Of a stretch of DNA of 64,000 nucleotides, positions 26,734 through 35,149 are shown piece after piece. The notes beneath the pieces are model-generated. The model did not search any database. It worked only from the letters and a program-made list of their open reading frames with translations, and was not told the DNA's origin. The translations under genes were made by a program, and so were the position numbers. Location: contig JBIQJE010000004.1 in assembly GCA_044507625.1 (NCBI GenBank), positions 124,001 through 188,000 of the forward strand, read 5' to 3'. Position 1 is the stretch's first letter; the number at the start of each line of letters is the position of its first letter. Origin of the DNA: Hyphomicrobium_A sp044507625 (GTDB taxonomy: Bacteria > Pseudomonadota > Alphaproteobacteria > Rhizobiales > Hyphomicrobiaceae).

Positions 26734-27207
26734 TCACCGCTCCTCGGCCATGTCGCGCCAGGAGCGGATGAGGATGGCGCGCTCAGCGGTATGGTCCAGC
26801 AGGCAGCCCGCGCCCAACACCTGGACGATCGTTCCGCCGTTGTAAAAATAGTAGGGGACGCGGCAGTCGGCGTCCCGCAGCGTGAGCCAGATGCGCTGGG
26901 CCTTGCGCACGTCCTCGGCGGCTTCGGGCTTGAGGCCCTTCAACAGCCGCTGGTAGGCCTCGTTCAAGAGGCCATCCCAGATTTTCATTTCGCGCTGCGA
27001 GCAGGCGACCATCCCTTGGGTCGACTGACCATCGGGCGTCTCCATGCAGGGCTCTGCAACCCGGCCGATGCAGGCGTGCGCGTCTTTGCTTTTGTCGCTC
27101 TGCCCGCGCAGGCATGCGGTGATGACCGAGGCGTCATCGGCGGCGAGGGGATATGGCGCGGAAAGCGCAAGACCGCATGCGAGGGTGAGGGCTTTGAGAG
27201 CTTTCAT
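26734..27207 (-). CDS. Periplasmic LprI-like (DUF1311) protein
   Basis: A 157-residue protein with a signal peptide (residues 1-23, ending LAAD). The mature part has paired cysteines (ITACL, HACIGRVAEPCM, VACSQREM, DADCRV, GAGCLLDHT) and the helical pattern MKIWDGLLNEAYQRLLKGL, then AQRIWLTLRDADC. This matches the lysozyme-inhibitor LprI N-terminal-like domain family (DUF1311). Some members inhibit lysozyme, but most are untested, so the function here is not assigned. It converges on efp, with 30 bp between the stop codons. Confidence 0.75.
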   Translation of the reverse strand: MKALKALTLACGLALSAPYPLAADDASVITACLRGQSDKSKDAHACIGRVAEPCMETPDGQSTQGMVACSQREMKIWDGLLNEAYQRLLKGLKPEAAEDVRKAQRIWLTLRDADCRVPYYFYNGGTIVQVLGAGCLLDHTAERAILIRSWRDMAEER

Positions 27208-27468
27208 CTTCTGGACGTCTCCCGAAGGTTTATCCGCCTAAGGCCGCAGTGCGCAGGTCCGTGCACATTTGGGCGGCTGCGGCCGCCTGCGACTCGGCGC
27301 GTTGTCGTAACATGGCAGCCGCCTGTTACCCGATCGCTTTTCGACACGGAAAAACGAGATATCGGCGGCTTCTTCCCTGTGTGAAGGCTGGGAAACCGTG
27401 CCGCGAATCACTTAGGTGTCGAAGTGCATTCGAGACACTCCATTTGATTGGACGCCGAGGGGGATACG

Positions 27469-29223
27469 ATGGGTAAGAGGGGCCGCGCGGCCAAGCGGAG
27501 TGGTTTGATTATCGGAAGTTGCCTGGCGGGGGGCTTGCTGTCGGGCGCTGCGCTTGCGGACGGCGAAATTTACGCGAACGAGGCCCGCGCGCCGTTCTCT
27601 TGGAGCGGCGCCTACGTCGGCGCGCATATGGGCGGCGGCGCAAACCTGTCCAACATTTCCGATCCCGCCGGCCGATCCATGTTCGGTGATCCTGAGATCG
27701 GCCCTGCGCCGATGGCGGGTATTCAGATCGGCTACAACCTGCAATCGGGCAATGTCGTCTATGGTCTCGAAGCGGACCTGACGCTCCCCTATTCCTCAGC
27801 GACGGCGACCTGCTCGGCGCTATCGGGCAGCTTCATCAATTCTACCTGCAGGGTGGGCGTCGATGCATTCGGCACCATCGCCGGCCGTCTCGGTCTTGCC
27901 GTCGGCGATGACGGCCGCGGCCTCATCTACGGCAAGGCCGGCGCCGCCTGGTCCACCGGCAACCTCGACATCGCAACCAACGACGCAACGATGGGTGCCG
28001 GTGGAAATCCGTTCACCACCTCCAGCAAGGATCTCAACCGCTGGGGCTGGATGCTGGGGGCGGGCGCCGAATACGCCATGACGGGCAACTGGTCGGTGAA
28101 GGGCGAGTACAACTACGCGCAGTTCGGCGATCAATCGGTGTCGCTGCTGCCGACCGCCTACATGACGGCAGCGGGCGCGGTCGCGAGCGCTGTTCCCGAG
28201 CGGCGCGGGCACATCTCACAGGAGCTGCACCTGTTCAAGGTGGGCCTCAACTATCGCTTCGGTGACCGCGCGCTCGCGAGCGGCGCCACTCCTCCGCCGC
28301 CGGCCAGCCCGAGCCTCAACGGCTTCTCGTTCGATCTCGGCGGACGCTATTGGTACAGCTGGGGACGGCATAAGTACGACCTCGGTCTCGTCAAGGGCAT
28401 GGCCGCGCCGTATTCGCAGATTTCCCGCATTACGTACGGGGGCATGGAGGCCAGCACCGGCGAAGCATTCGGCCGTGTTACCGCGCCGTGGAACCTGTTT
28501 GCCAAAGGCTTCATCGGCGGCGGCAATCTCAACGGCGGCAAGATGAATGACGAGGATTTCGGCATTCAGGGTCCGACACCGGGGTCGCTGGTGCCTTACA
28601 CGAACACGCTGAGCTCGGCGTCGGGCGACATACCGCTCTACGGGACGATCGACATCGGCTACGACATCTGGCGCACGGCGGACTACAGGTTCGGCGTCTA
28701 TGTTGGCTACAATTACTACAAGGAAGAAATGGGTGCTTACGGCTGTCAGCAGACCGCGAATGCGATCGGTCCTTGCTCGCCTGCGGAGGGCGGTCCCGTT
28801 CCGGGCACCGGACACGCGATCATCACCCAGGGTGCACGGTGGCAGTCAATGCGCCTCGGCGCTGCGACCGAGTTCTATCTCGCGCCGCGCTTCAAGGTGA
28901 GCGCCGACGCGGCGTATCTTCCGTACGTCGAGGTCAGCGCCGTCGATCACCACTTCCTCGGCAACACACCGGCCGTGGCAAGCATCAATCCGCTGACGGG
29001 ATATGGCAAAGGCGCGCAGATCGAGGCGATGCTCTCCTACGATATCACGCCGCATATCAGCTTCGGTGTCGGTGCGCGCTATTGGGCGATGTGGAGCGAG
29101 ACGGGCAGCTTCCGGCGAACCTTCGACTCGGCCGGACCGACGAACCCGAATGTCCATCAGAACATGAAGATCGAAACCGAGCGCGTCGGTGTGCTCGGCG
29201 AACTCACCTACACCTTCGATTGA
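27469..29223 (+). CDS. Outer membrane protein with two tandem beta-barrels
   Basis: A 584-residue protein with a signal sequence (residues 1-31, ending ALADG). Residues ~42-265 form an Omp25/31-like barrel (FSWSGAYVGAHMGGGANLS to FKVGLNYRFGD). A short Pro/Ala linker follows (ATPPPPASPS). Residues ~285-584 form a second, larger barrel with repeated aromatic strands (FSFDLGGRYWYSWGRHKYD, YRFGVYVGYNYYKEEMG), ending in GELTYTFD. Both halves end in an aromatic strand typical of outer membrane insertion. The second barrel resembles omptin- or Pom-like folds only loosely. The start at 27469 is set by GAGGGGGA just upstream. It is monocistronic. Confidence 0.8.
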   Translation: MGKRGRAAKRSGLIIGSCLAGGLLSGAALADGEIYANEARAPFSWSGAYVGAHMGGGANLSNISDPAGRSMFGDPEIGPAPMAGIQIGYNLQSGNVVYGLEADLTLPYSSATATCSALSGSFINSTCRVGVDAFGTIAGRLGLAVGDDGRGLIYGKAGAAWSTGNLDIATNDATMGAGGNPFTTSSKDLNRWGWMLGAGAEYAMTGNWSVKGEYNYAQFGDQSVSLLPTAYMTAAGAVASAVPERRGHISQELHLFKVGLNYRFGDRALASGATPPPPASPSLNGFSFDLGGRYWYSWGRHKYDLGLVKGMAAPYSQISRITYGGMEASTGEAFGRVTAPWNLFAKGFIGGGNLNGGKMNDEDFGIQGPTPGSLVPYTNTLSSASGDIPLYGTIDIGYDIWRTADYRFGVYVGYNYYKEEMGAYGCQQTANAIGPCSPAEGGPVPGTGHAIITQGARWQSMRLGAATEFYLAPRFKVSADAAYLPYVEVSAVDHHFLGNTPAVASINPLTGYGKGAQIEAMLSYDITPHISFGVGARYWAMWSETGSFRRTFDSAGPTNPNVHQNMKIETERVGVLGELTYTFD

Positions 29224-29230
29224 TCACGAA

Positions 29231-29256
29231 CGGCGCGGAGCATCGGTTCCGCGCCG
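29231..29256 (+). terminator. Hairpin after the double-barrel protein gene
   Basis: A 9-bp perfect stem CGGCGCGGA/TCCGCGCCG with an 8-base loop starts 8 bp after the stop codon. It is not followed by a T-tract. It lies between convergent genes and may serve both. Confidence 0.5.
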
Positions 29257-29280
29257 CTTGCCCGCAGTGCGAACGCGCGG

Positions 29281-29769
29281 TCAGTCGAGCGACTTCCTGA
29301 CCTCGAAGATTTCCATGATGCGCGCACCGCGGTGCGGGCCGTCGACGACGAACGTCCAGCGTCCGTCGGTGTAGGTGTCACACATCTTGACGCCCTTCAC
29401 GAGGATCCAGTGCCCTTCCTTGCCTTTGTGGACGGCGAGGATGTAGTGCGTCCACACGTTGCGGGGCTTCTGCATCCACGTCCAGAGCGTGGGCCGCTCC
29501 TTGCGCGGCCGGGACATGTAAGTTTCCTTCAACTGCATCACGTAGCCGAAGTGGGCGAGGGCGGCGGCAACATCGTCGGCCGACGTGCCCTTGATGGGCG
29601 TGCCGCGCGGGTAGTTGAGCCCGGCGCGGATGACCTCCTCGACCTTGGAGATCGGGTAGCCGGTAATGGCGGACAAAACGTAAGGTCCGCAGAAAGCGGC
29701 GCGGCCGGTGTCGTTCTTCGCCTCTGAAAGTCCCGACGGCGTGCGGTCGAAGACGGCCAGGGTATCCAT
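29281..29769 (-). CDS. C39-like cysteine peptidase-fold protein (hypothetical)
   Basis: A 162-residue cytoplasmic protein with no signal peptide. Cys27 in RAAFCGPYVLSAITG begins a helix, His120 lies in GHWILVKG, and Asp131 follows. This Cys-His-Asp order and spacing resemble papain-fold peptidases such as family C39, but no propeptide or transporter is nearby. The middle part is basic (MSRPRKERPTLWTWMQKPR). The start has a GAGGGA site. A CtrA-like site lies in the promoter region shared with the divergent monooxygenase gene. Enzyme activity is inference only. Confidence 0.6.
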   Translation of the reverse strand: MDTLAVFDRTPSGLSEAKNDTGRAAFCGPYVLSAITGYPISKVEEVIRAGLNYPRGTPIKGTSADDVAAALAHFGYVMQLKETYMSRPRKERPTLWTWMQKPRNVWTHYILAVHKGKEGHWILVKGVKMCDTYTDGRWTFVVDGPHRGARIMEIFEVRKSLD

Positions 29770-29812
29770 TGGTCCCTCTTTGAGTTGGTTAACGAAATTT
29801 CATGGTAAGAGG

Positions 29813-29828
29813 TTTACGAATGGTTAAC
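29813..29828. promoter_or_regulatory. CtrA-like site between divergent genes
   Basis: TTTA-N7-TTAAC differs by one base from the CtrA consensus TTAA-N7-TTAAC of alphaproteobacterial cell-cycle control. A separate GTTAAC lies 25 bp away. It sits between the C39-like gene and the monooxygenase gene, so it could affect either. A single near-match can arise by chance. Confidence 0.3.
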
Positions 29829-29859
29829 GGACGTCCGCGGCGTCGAGGGAGGTAGCGCC

Positions 29860-30162
29860 ATGCACGTGGTGGTCGTGTTTCTGGAGGCAGAACCGGGCCG
29901 GCAGCAGGAGCTGAGGGACGCACTGCGTCTGCACGCGGTGATGAGCGTCGAACGGGAGGAGGGCTGTCACCGTTATGACGTGAGTGTCGATCCGCTCGAG
30001 GGAGGCGTGTTCTTGCTCTACCAGCTCTACGAGGACGAGGCGGCGTACCGGACGCACCGGGAATTGCCCCATTATGCCGATTTTCGGCTGCTGACCGACC
30101 CGTGGACGCGTTCGCGCCGGGTGCTGACCTACGAATCCGTCACGCTCACGGGCGATGCTTGA
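29860..30162 (+). CDS. Antibiotic biosynthesis monooxygenase-domain protein
   Basis: A 100-residue ferredoxin-fold protein of the ABM family (YgiN and similar quinol or heme-type monooxygenases). The pattern VVVFLEAEPGRQQELRDAL, then SVEREEGCHRYDV and LYQLYEDEAAYRTHREL, is diagnostic. Members act as dimers and often oxidise quinol-like compounds without a cofactor. The natural substrate is not known. A GAGGGAGG ribosome binding site precedes the ATG. Confidence 0.85.
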   Translation: MHVVVVFLEAEPGRQQELRDALRLHAVMSVEREEGCHRYDVSVDPLEGGVFLLYQLYEDEAAYRTHRELPHYADFRLLTDPWTRSRRVLTYESVTLTGDA

Positions 30163-30298
30163 GCCGCCCGCACCGCGATCCCACGTGCGACGTGTGAGGT
30201 CGTGGTGATGTGCCCGCGCGCATGGGAGACGATATCGTCGCCCTCGCGCGGGGTTCCGTTGCCCATGTTTCCATCGCCTGAGGCGGAAGGACAACGCT

Positions 30299-31714
30299 TT
30301 GAACGTATCGTTTCTACAGGAGTTGCTGAGCTCGATCGCGGAGCAAGGCCGGGCGCTTTTGCCCAAGTCGCTGTTCGGCGTAGACGGTGAGGACGTCAAC
30401 AGCCTCGCGCAGGCGCTGATTTCGGGCCGCGGCGAAGCCTCCGGCGTTGCCATTGCCCGCGCGCTGCTCGACCGGTATGGGGCCCTCGACGGGGCGGAGC
30501 GGGCCGCGTTTTTCCGCTATCTTGCAAGCGAGATGCAACCCGACCCCGTGCGCGTCGGCACGGCCGCGCATAGCTACATCGAAAATCCGTCCCCCGCCGC
30601 GCTCGCCAACCTGCAGAAGGCGCTGGAGAGCCCGCGGACGGAATTTTTCCGCCGGCTCCACCTGGCGCCGGGCGCGACGCTTGAAATCGTCGGCATGCGC
30701 CACGACCTGCTGCGCCTGCTGCCCGCCGAACCCGAATTGAAGGCCGTCGATGCCGACCTGCGGCGACTGTTCCATGTCTGGTTCAACCGTGGATTTCTCG
30801 TCCTGCGCCGCATCGACTGGAATACGCCGGCGCTGATCCTCGAAAAGATCATCCGCTATGAGGCGGTGCACGAGATCCAGGGGTGGGAAGATCTGCGTCG
30901 GCGTCTCGATCCCGCGGACCGGCGGTGCTTCGCCTTCTTCCATCCTTCGCTGGTGGACGAGCCGCTGGTGTTCGTCGAAGTGGCGCTGATGCGCGACGTG
31001 CCGGACGCCATCGGCTCGGTGCTCGAAGAGCCGCATGCGGAGCCGGACGCCAAGGCGCCGACGACGGCGGTCTTCTATTCGATTTCGAACTGTCAGGAGG
31101 GGCTGAAGGGCATCTCCTTCGGCAATTTCCTGCTGAAGCAGGTGGTGGAGGAACTGGCGCGCGAGCAGCCGAGCCTCAAGAACTTCGTCACCCTCTCGCC
31201 GGTGCCGCAATTCGCCAAGTGGCTGGCGGCTACCGCCGACAAGGGTACGAACGGCGTCTCCGCGGACGCCCGTGTCCTCATCGAGGCCATGCGCCGCACC
31301 GACTGGCCGAAAGGCGCAAGCGCAGACGACGCAGAAGCGATCGAAACGGGCATGCTCGCGCTGGCAGCGCATTACTTCCTGCTTGCGAAAGGGGCGGACG
31401 GGCGGCCCGTCGATCCCGTCGCGCGCTTCCATCTGGGCAATGGCGCGCGGCTCGAGCGGATCAATTTCCTCGCCGACACCTCGGAAAAGAGCCTGCGCGA
31501 GGCGTGCGGGCTCATGGTCAACTATCGCTACGACCCCAGGGAGATCGAGCGCAATCACGAGGAGTATGCGAACGAGGGCATCGTCGCCTGCTCGCGGGCG
31601 GTTCGCGGGCTTTTGAAGCTGAAGGCAAAGGGCCTCGTCGCGGCCGCCGATGCGCCCCAGGCCGCACTGCCGGCGCCCGAGGCGATGCCGGAGCCCGAGA
31701 GCGCGGGCTCCTGA
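30299..31714 (+). CDS. Malonyl-CoA decarboxylase
   Basis: A 471-residue enzyme of the eukaryote-like malonyl-CoA decarboxylase family, converting malonyl-CoA to acetyl-CoA and CO2. The N-terminal helical domain is followed by a GNAT-fold catalytic domain with FFHPSLVDEPLVFVEVALM, NFVTLSPVPQFAKWL and the C-terminal MVNYRYDPREIERNHEEYAN. It uses a TTG start with GGAAGGA seven bases upstream. No other start keeps the conserved N-terminus. Malonate-import or CoA-ligase genes are not adjacent, so its role may be disposal of malonyl-CoA or control of fatty acid synthesis. Confidence 0.93.
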   Translation: MNVSFLQELLSSIAEQGRALLPKSLFGVDGEDVNSLAQALISGRGEASGVAIARALLDRYGALDGAERAAFFRYLASEMQPDPVRVGTAAHSYIENPSPAALANLQKALESPRTEFFRRLHLAPGATLEIVGMRHDLLRLLPAEPELKAVDADLRRLFHVWFNRGFLVLRRIDWNTPALILEKIIRYEAVHEIQGWEDLRRRLDPADRRCFAFFHPSLVDEPLVFVEVALMRDVPDAIGSVLEEPHAEPDAKAPTTAVFYSISNCQEGLKGISFGNFLLKQVVEELAREQPSLKNFVTLSPVPQFAKWLAATADKGTNGVSADARVLIEAMRRTDWPKGASADDAEAIETGMLALAAHYFLLAKGADGRPVDPVARFHLGNGARLERINFLADTSEKSLREACGLMVNYRYDPREIERNHEEYANEGIVACSRAVRGLLKLKAKGLVAAADAPQAALPAPEAMPEPESAGS

Positions 31715-31952
31715 GCCAAGCGGGCCTGGTGCGCATCCGGTGCGGGGTGCGCGCCGCCGGAGGGGTGTCCCCTTTCGCGGCTCCGATCCGTCACATTCAA
31801 ATGGGAAGCAAGCCTAAGGGTGAGCCATCCAAGGGCACGACGTTCGCGGCCCTTGTCACTCGTCGGCTTCAGCGGGCACAATGCGCGGTGCGGTTATTCC
31901 GGTGGCGCTGATCGCGGCCCGGCAAGGTATCCGCTGCAAACCGGAGATGACG

Positions 31953-32948
31953 ATGCGCTACGGTGATGAGGATCGCGAAAGCGAGAACGTCGAGGATCGG
32001 CGGGGCCAGCGTGGCGGCTTTCGCTTTCCAGGCGGATTTCCGGGCGGCGGAGAAGGCACACGCATCCAGATCCCCATCGGCGGCGGCGGGATGAGCCTGT
32101 CGACGATCATCATCATCGGCGTCATCCTGATGCTGCTCGGTGTGAACCCGCTCGATCTGTTGAGCGGGGGCGGCCAGTTTCCGCAGGTCCCGCAGCTTCC
32201 GGGCCAGACCAGCGAGGCGCCGCCGCGCCGCCTGCCCGGCGGCCAGCAGGCCAACCGCGGCCCCGACATTCCCGGTCTGCCCGGCGGCACCGCGGTGCGC
32301 ACGGGCGATGACATGAAGCGTTTCGTCTCGCAGGTCCTCGCGGATACCGAGGACGTGTGGACGCAGGTCTTCTCCGGCTTCGGGCGCCGCTATTCCGAAC
32401 CCTCGATGGTACTGTTCTCCGGTGCCACGCGTACGGCGTGCGGTACGGGCATGGCGCAGATGGGTCCGTTCTACTGTCCGCTCGATCGCAAGATCTATAT
32501 CGACCTATCCTTCTACGACATGATGAAGCGCCGCTTCGATGCGCCGGGCGACTTCGCGCAGGCCTATGTCATCGCGCACGAGGTTGGCCATCATGTCCAG
32601 AAACTGCTCGGGATCGCCGACAAGGTGCAGGAGCTGAAGGGATCGATGGACGAGAGGGAATCGAATGCGCTGCAGGTGCGCATGGAGCTGCAGGCGGATT
32701 GTCTCGCAGGCGTGTGGGCGAACCTCAACGATCAGGTGAAAAACCGTCTGCAGCCGGGCGACGTCGAGGAGGGCCTCAACGCCGCGAGCCAGATCGGCGA
32801 CGACATGATCCAGCGCCGCACGCAGGGCACCGTCGTGCCCGATGCGTTTACCCACGGCAGCTCCGAGCAGCGGGTCCGCTGGTTCAAGCGCGGGCTCGAA
32901 TCGGGCGAGATTGCCCAGTGCGATACCTTCAATACGAATAGTCTTTGA
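31953..32948 (+). CDS. Membrane-anchored zinc metallopeptidase (YpfJ family)
   Basis: A 331-residue protein of the putative neutral zinc metallopeptidase family (YpfJ/DUF2136). A Gly-rich, charged N-terminus is followed by one membrane helix at ~47-67 (STIIIIGVILMLLGV). A Pro/Gln-rich linker leads to a periplasm-facing catalytic domain. The zinc motif HEVGHH is at 209-214, with the third ligand probably the glutamate of MELQADCLAG. The ATG at 31953 is chosen because GGAG lies six bases upstream. A paralogue follows directly downstream. The peptidase substrate is unknown. Confidence 0.88.
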   Translation: MRYGDEDRESENVEDRRGQRGGFRFPGGFPGGGEGTRIQIPIGGGGMSLSTIIIIGVILMLLGVNPLDLLSGGGQFPQVPQLPGQTSEAPPRRLPGGQQANRGPDIPGLPGGTAVRTGDDMKRFVSQVLADTEDVWTQVFSGFGRRYSEPSMVLFSGATRTACGTGMAQMGPFYCPLDRKIYIDLSFYDMMKRRFDAPGDFAQAYVIAHEVGHHVQKLLGIADKVQELKGSMDERESNALQVRMELQADCLAGVWANLNDQVKNRLQPGDVEEGLNAASQIGDDMIQRRTQGTVVPDAFTHGSSEQRVRWFKRGLESGEIAQCDTFNTNSL

Positions 32949-33015
32949 TCGACGGATGAGTGTCTACGCAACCGTTTGCGACTAGAAGGAGTTATGCCGA
33001 CCGAGAGGCTTGTGC

Positions 33016-33804
33016 ATGCAGCGACGCAAACGGGTTTCGGTTCCGCTGATGGTGTCCCTCGCCGGGGCAGCACTCTCGGTATCGTCGGTTCCGGTCGCAA
33101 ATACGGCCTGGGCCAATGCCGTCGGCCTTCCCTACTCCCCGCACATGGCGGAAGGGTCTCCCCCTCCCGAGCTGCGGCTGCGCACGATCGTGGTCCGAGC
33201 CATCGATGATTCCGTCGCGACATGGAGCCAGATCATGTCCGAGCGCTCCGTGGAGGTGGCGGAAGTCGGCGTGCAGTTTCTATCGCGCCTTTCGCCCAGC
33301 AACTGCTACGGGCTCTATGCGGGAGACGGCCCCACCTATTGCAGCGGCAATCGCACCGTATTCATCGGCACCGCGGCGGCGAGCCGCCTGATGGCGAAGT
33401 TCGGGGCGCAGGCGGAAGCGGGCATCACGTTCCTCGTCGGGCATGAGATGGGCCACCACATCCAGAACCTCAACGGCCGCTTTCAGGCGCTGAGCCGGGC
33501 GATCTACTCATCGCCGGAGCATGGCCCCGATTTTGTACGCCGTTTCGAGCTGCAGGCGGATTGCCTCGCGGGCGTGTGGATCCACGACAGCCCCGCATGG
33601 GCGCATTCGGAGGCTTTCCGCGCCGATATGATTGCCGTGCTTTCGGATATCGGTGACGACAAGCTCATGGCGGATCAGCCTATGGAGAAAGTGCGTCGTG
33701 TCGGCCTGCACGGCACCACGGAGCAGCGGACACGCTGGTTCCTGCGCGGCGCCAATAGCGGCCTGCCGGAATCCTGCGACACATTCACAGTTCCTCAGCC
33801 ATAG
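33016..33804 (+). CDS. Secreted zinc metallopeptidase, paralogue of the upstream gene
   Basis: A 262-residue protein with a signal peptide-like N-terminus (residues 1-33) instead of a long anchor. The zinc motif HEMGHH is at 143-148 and FELQADCLAG supplies the third ligand. PTYCSGNRTVFIGTAAASRL resembles the equivalent YCPLDRKIYID of the neighbour. The C-termini of the two proteins also align (EQRTRWFLRGANSG and EQRVRWFKRGLESG, then CDTF). The pair therefore looks like a tandem duplication that diverged in location. The ATG at 33016 has a GAGAGG site seven bases upstream; a TTG two codons earlier is less likely. Confidence 0.82.
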   Translation: MQRRKRVSVPLMVSLAGAALSVSSVPVANTAWANAVGLPYSPHMAEGSPPPELRLRTIVVRAIDDSVATWSQIMSERSVEVAEVGVQFLSRLSPSNCYGLYAGDGPTYCSGNRTVFIGTAAASRLMAKFGAQAEAGITFLVGHEMGHHIQNLNGRFQALSRAIYSSPEHGPDFVRRFELQADCLAGVWIHDSPAWAHSEAFRADMIAVLSDIGDDKLMADQPMEKVRRVGLHGTTEQRTRWFLRGANSGLPESCDTFTVPQP

Positions 33805-33932
33805 GCATGAACGCTCCGACCCGATCGGTCCGGAAGTTCCGCATCGCGATGTAAAGAGCAGCGATCGTGTTCTCGTGCTGCGGCTCCGGACGTTGGCTCG
33901 GCCGGCGCGATGCAAATCGCACCCAATAGAAG

Positions 33933-33960
33933 AGGCGCGGCCTCGCGTAAGGCCGCGCCT
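33933..33960. terminator. Hairpin between convergent genes
   Basis: A perfect 11-bp stem AGGCGCGGCCT/AGGCCGCGCCT with a 6-base loop lies between the metallopeptidase gene and the SPOR-like gene. There is no T-tract on either side. It is most likely a bidirectional stop or folding element. Confidence 0.5.
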
Positions 33961-33988
33961 GATGCGCTTCGCCGTTCGGTCGCTTTTC

Positions 33989-34738
33989 TCAGAAAGCGTT
34001 GCCGCGGAACTGGCTCACCTCGCACGCCATGCCGCGCTCGACGATGGTCTTGCATACGGCCTTAGCGTCGGCGACGCTCTCGAGCGGGCCGGCGACCAGG
34101 CCATAGGTGCGCTCATTGTCCTTGCCGCTCACCACATAGCGGGCATGGAGTGCGCGCACAGCATCGGCGTGGCGGTCATTCAGAATGGTCCAGCTGAGAC
34201 GCAGAGAGTCGAGCGAGGGGCCGGTCGCGAGCAGGACGCCCACCGGCGCGGGCTTCACGGGGGCGGCGGCTTTCTTCTGATCAATGCTTCCGGTCTCGAT
34301 CGCGGCCGACTTCTCGACCGGCGCAGGCGCCTTCGCGGCCGCTTGCTTCTTCGGCGCAGGCGCGGCCGATACCTCGGCGATCTTCTCGGTCACCTGCGCG
34401 GCGGTACGTTCCAGCGCCTCGACCTTATCGAGGAGAATCCGGTCGCGCTGGGCGCCCTCGTCGACGCTGGCCTTGATGGTGGCGACCTCCATCTTCATCT
34501 CGCCGAGACCCTGCTTCAGCGGATCGACGTCGGCGAGCACCCGCTCAACCGAGCGCTGCGCCTCGACGAGCGCGGTCTGCGTTTCGCCGTTGTCGCCGCG
34601 CCAGGAGGCCACGAGGTCCGGTTGCACCCCGATATAGGCGAGGTAGGCCACGGCCATCGCCGCCGCTACCACGTAAAGCAGCACGTAAGAGGTGAGCGTG
34701 CGGCGCCGCGCCGGGCCGATTGACGAGTGGACGGACAT
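33989..34738 (-). CDS. Inner membrane SPOR-like protein
   Basis: A 249-residue protein with an N-terminal cytoplasmic basic stretch and one membrane helix (about residues 17-38, SYVLLYVVAAAMAVAYLAYI). A coiled-coil-like region (50-130) is followed by an Ala/Pro/Lys-rich linker. The C-terminal ~75 residues (RYVVSGKDNERTYGLVAGPL, then AVCKTIVERGMACEVSQF) resemble a SPOR domain, which binds denuded peptidoglycan at the division site. The SPOR call is weak because the domain is short. A role in envelope or division is inferred. Its promoter lies in the 411-bp gap shared with glmU. Confidence 0.6.
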   Translation of the reverse strand: MSVHSSIGPARRRTLTSYVLLYVVAAAMAVAYLAYIGVQPDLVASWRGDNGETQTALVEAQRSVERVLADVDPLKQGLGEMKMEVATIKASVDEGAQRDRILLDKVEALERTAAQVTEKIAEVSAAPAPKKQAAAKAPAPVEKSAAIETGSIDQKKAAAPVKPAPVGVLLATGPSLDSLRLSWTILNDRHADAVRALHARYVVSGKDNERTYGLVAGPLESVADAKAVCKTIVERGMACEVSQFRGNAF

Positions 34739-35149
34739 TCTTCTGTTTCCACGGGTTCTGACGCGACACAGGATCTGAGCCTGGCAGAGGGCGCGAAAGG
34801 CGAGTGCAGCGCTGGATCTGCCTTTGAATGGTGGACAGAGGTTCGGGTGAGTCGCCCCGGGGCGGCAATGTGCGTGCGCCGCGCCGCGCTCAGGGCCTGT
34901 GGACGATATCGCGCGGCCCGGTAAGTCGTTGATTTCTCATGTTGTCTCTTAATCGGTGTGCCTGGTGAGCCACATGGGTAAGCCTGGGGAAGGCAACAGG
35001 TGCCGACACAATGTCGCCGCCATGTTGGGCCCAGCCAGCCTCCGGTGTAGAACGTGTGAAGAGAATCTTTCGTACGCGCGTTGCGTGTGCCGGGCGGGTC
35101 GCTGGCCTTCACCGCGCGTCTATCCTGAAACTGCGAATATGAGAGCTTG
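34739..35149. other. Divergent intergenic region between SPOR-like gene and glmU
   Basis: 411 bp without a supported gene. Its middle part around 34925-34965 is AT-richer and may hold promoters for the divergent genes, but no clear -35/-10 pair stands out. GAGAG at 35141-35145 is the probable glmU ribosome binding site. No known riboswitch or small RNA was recognised. Confidence 0.45.
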
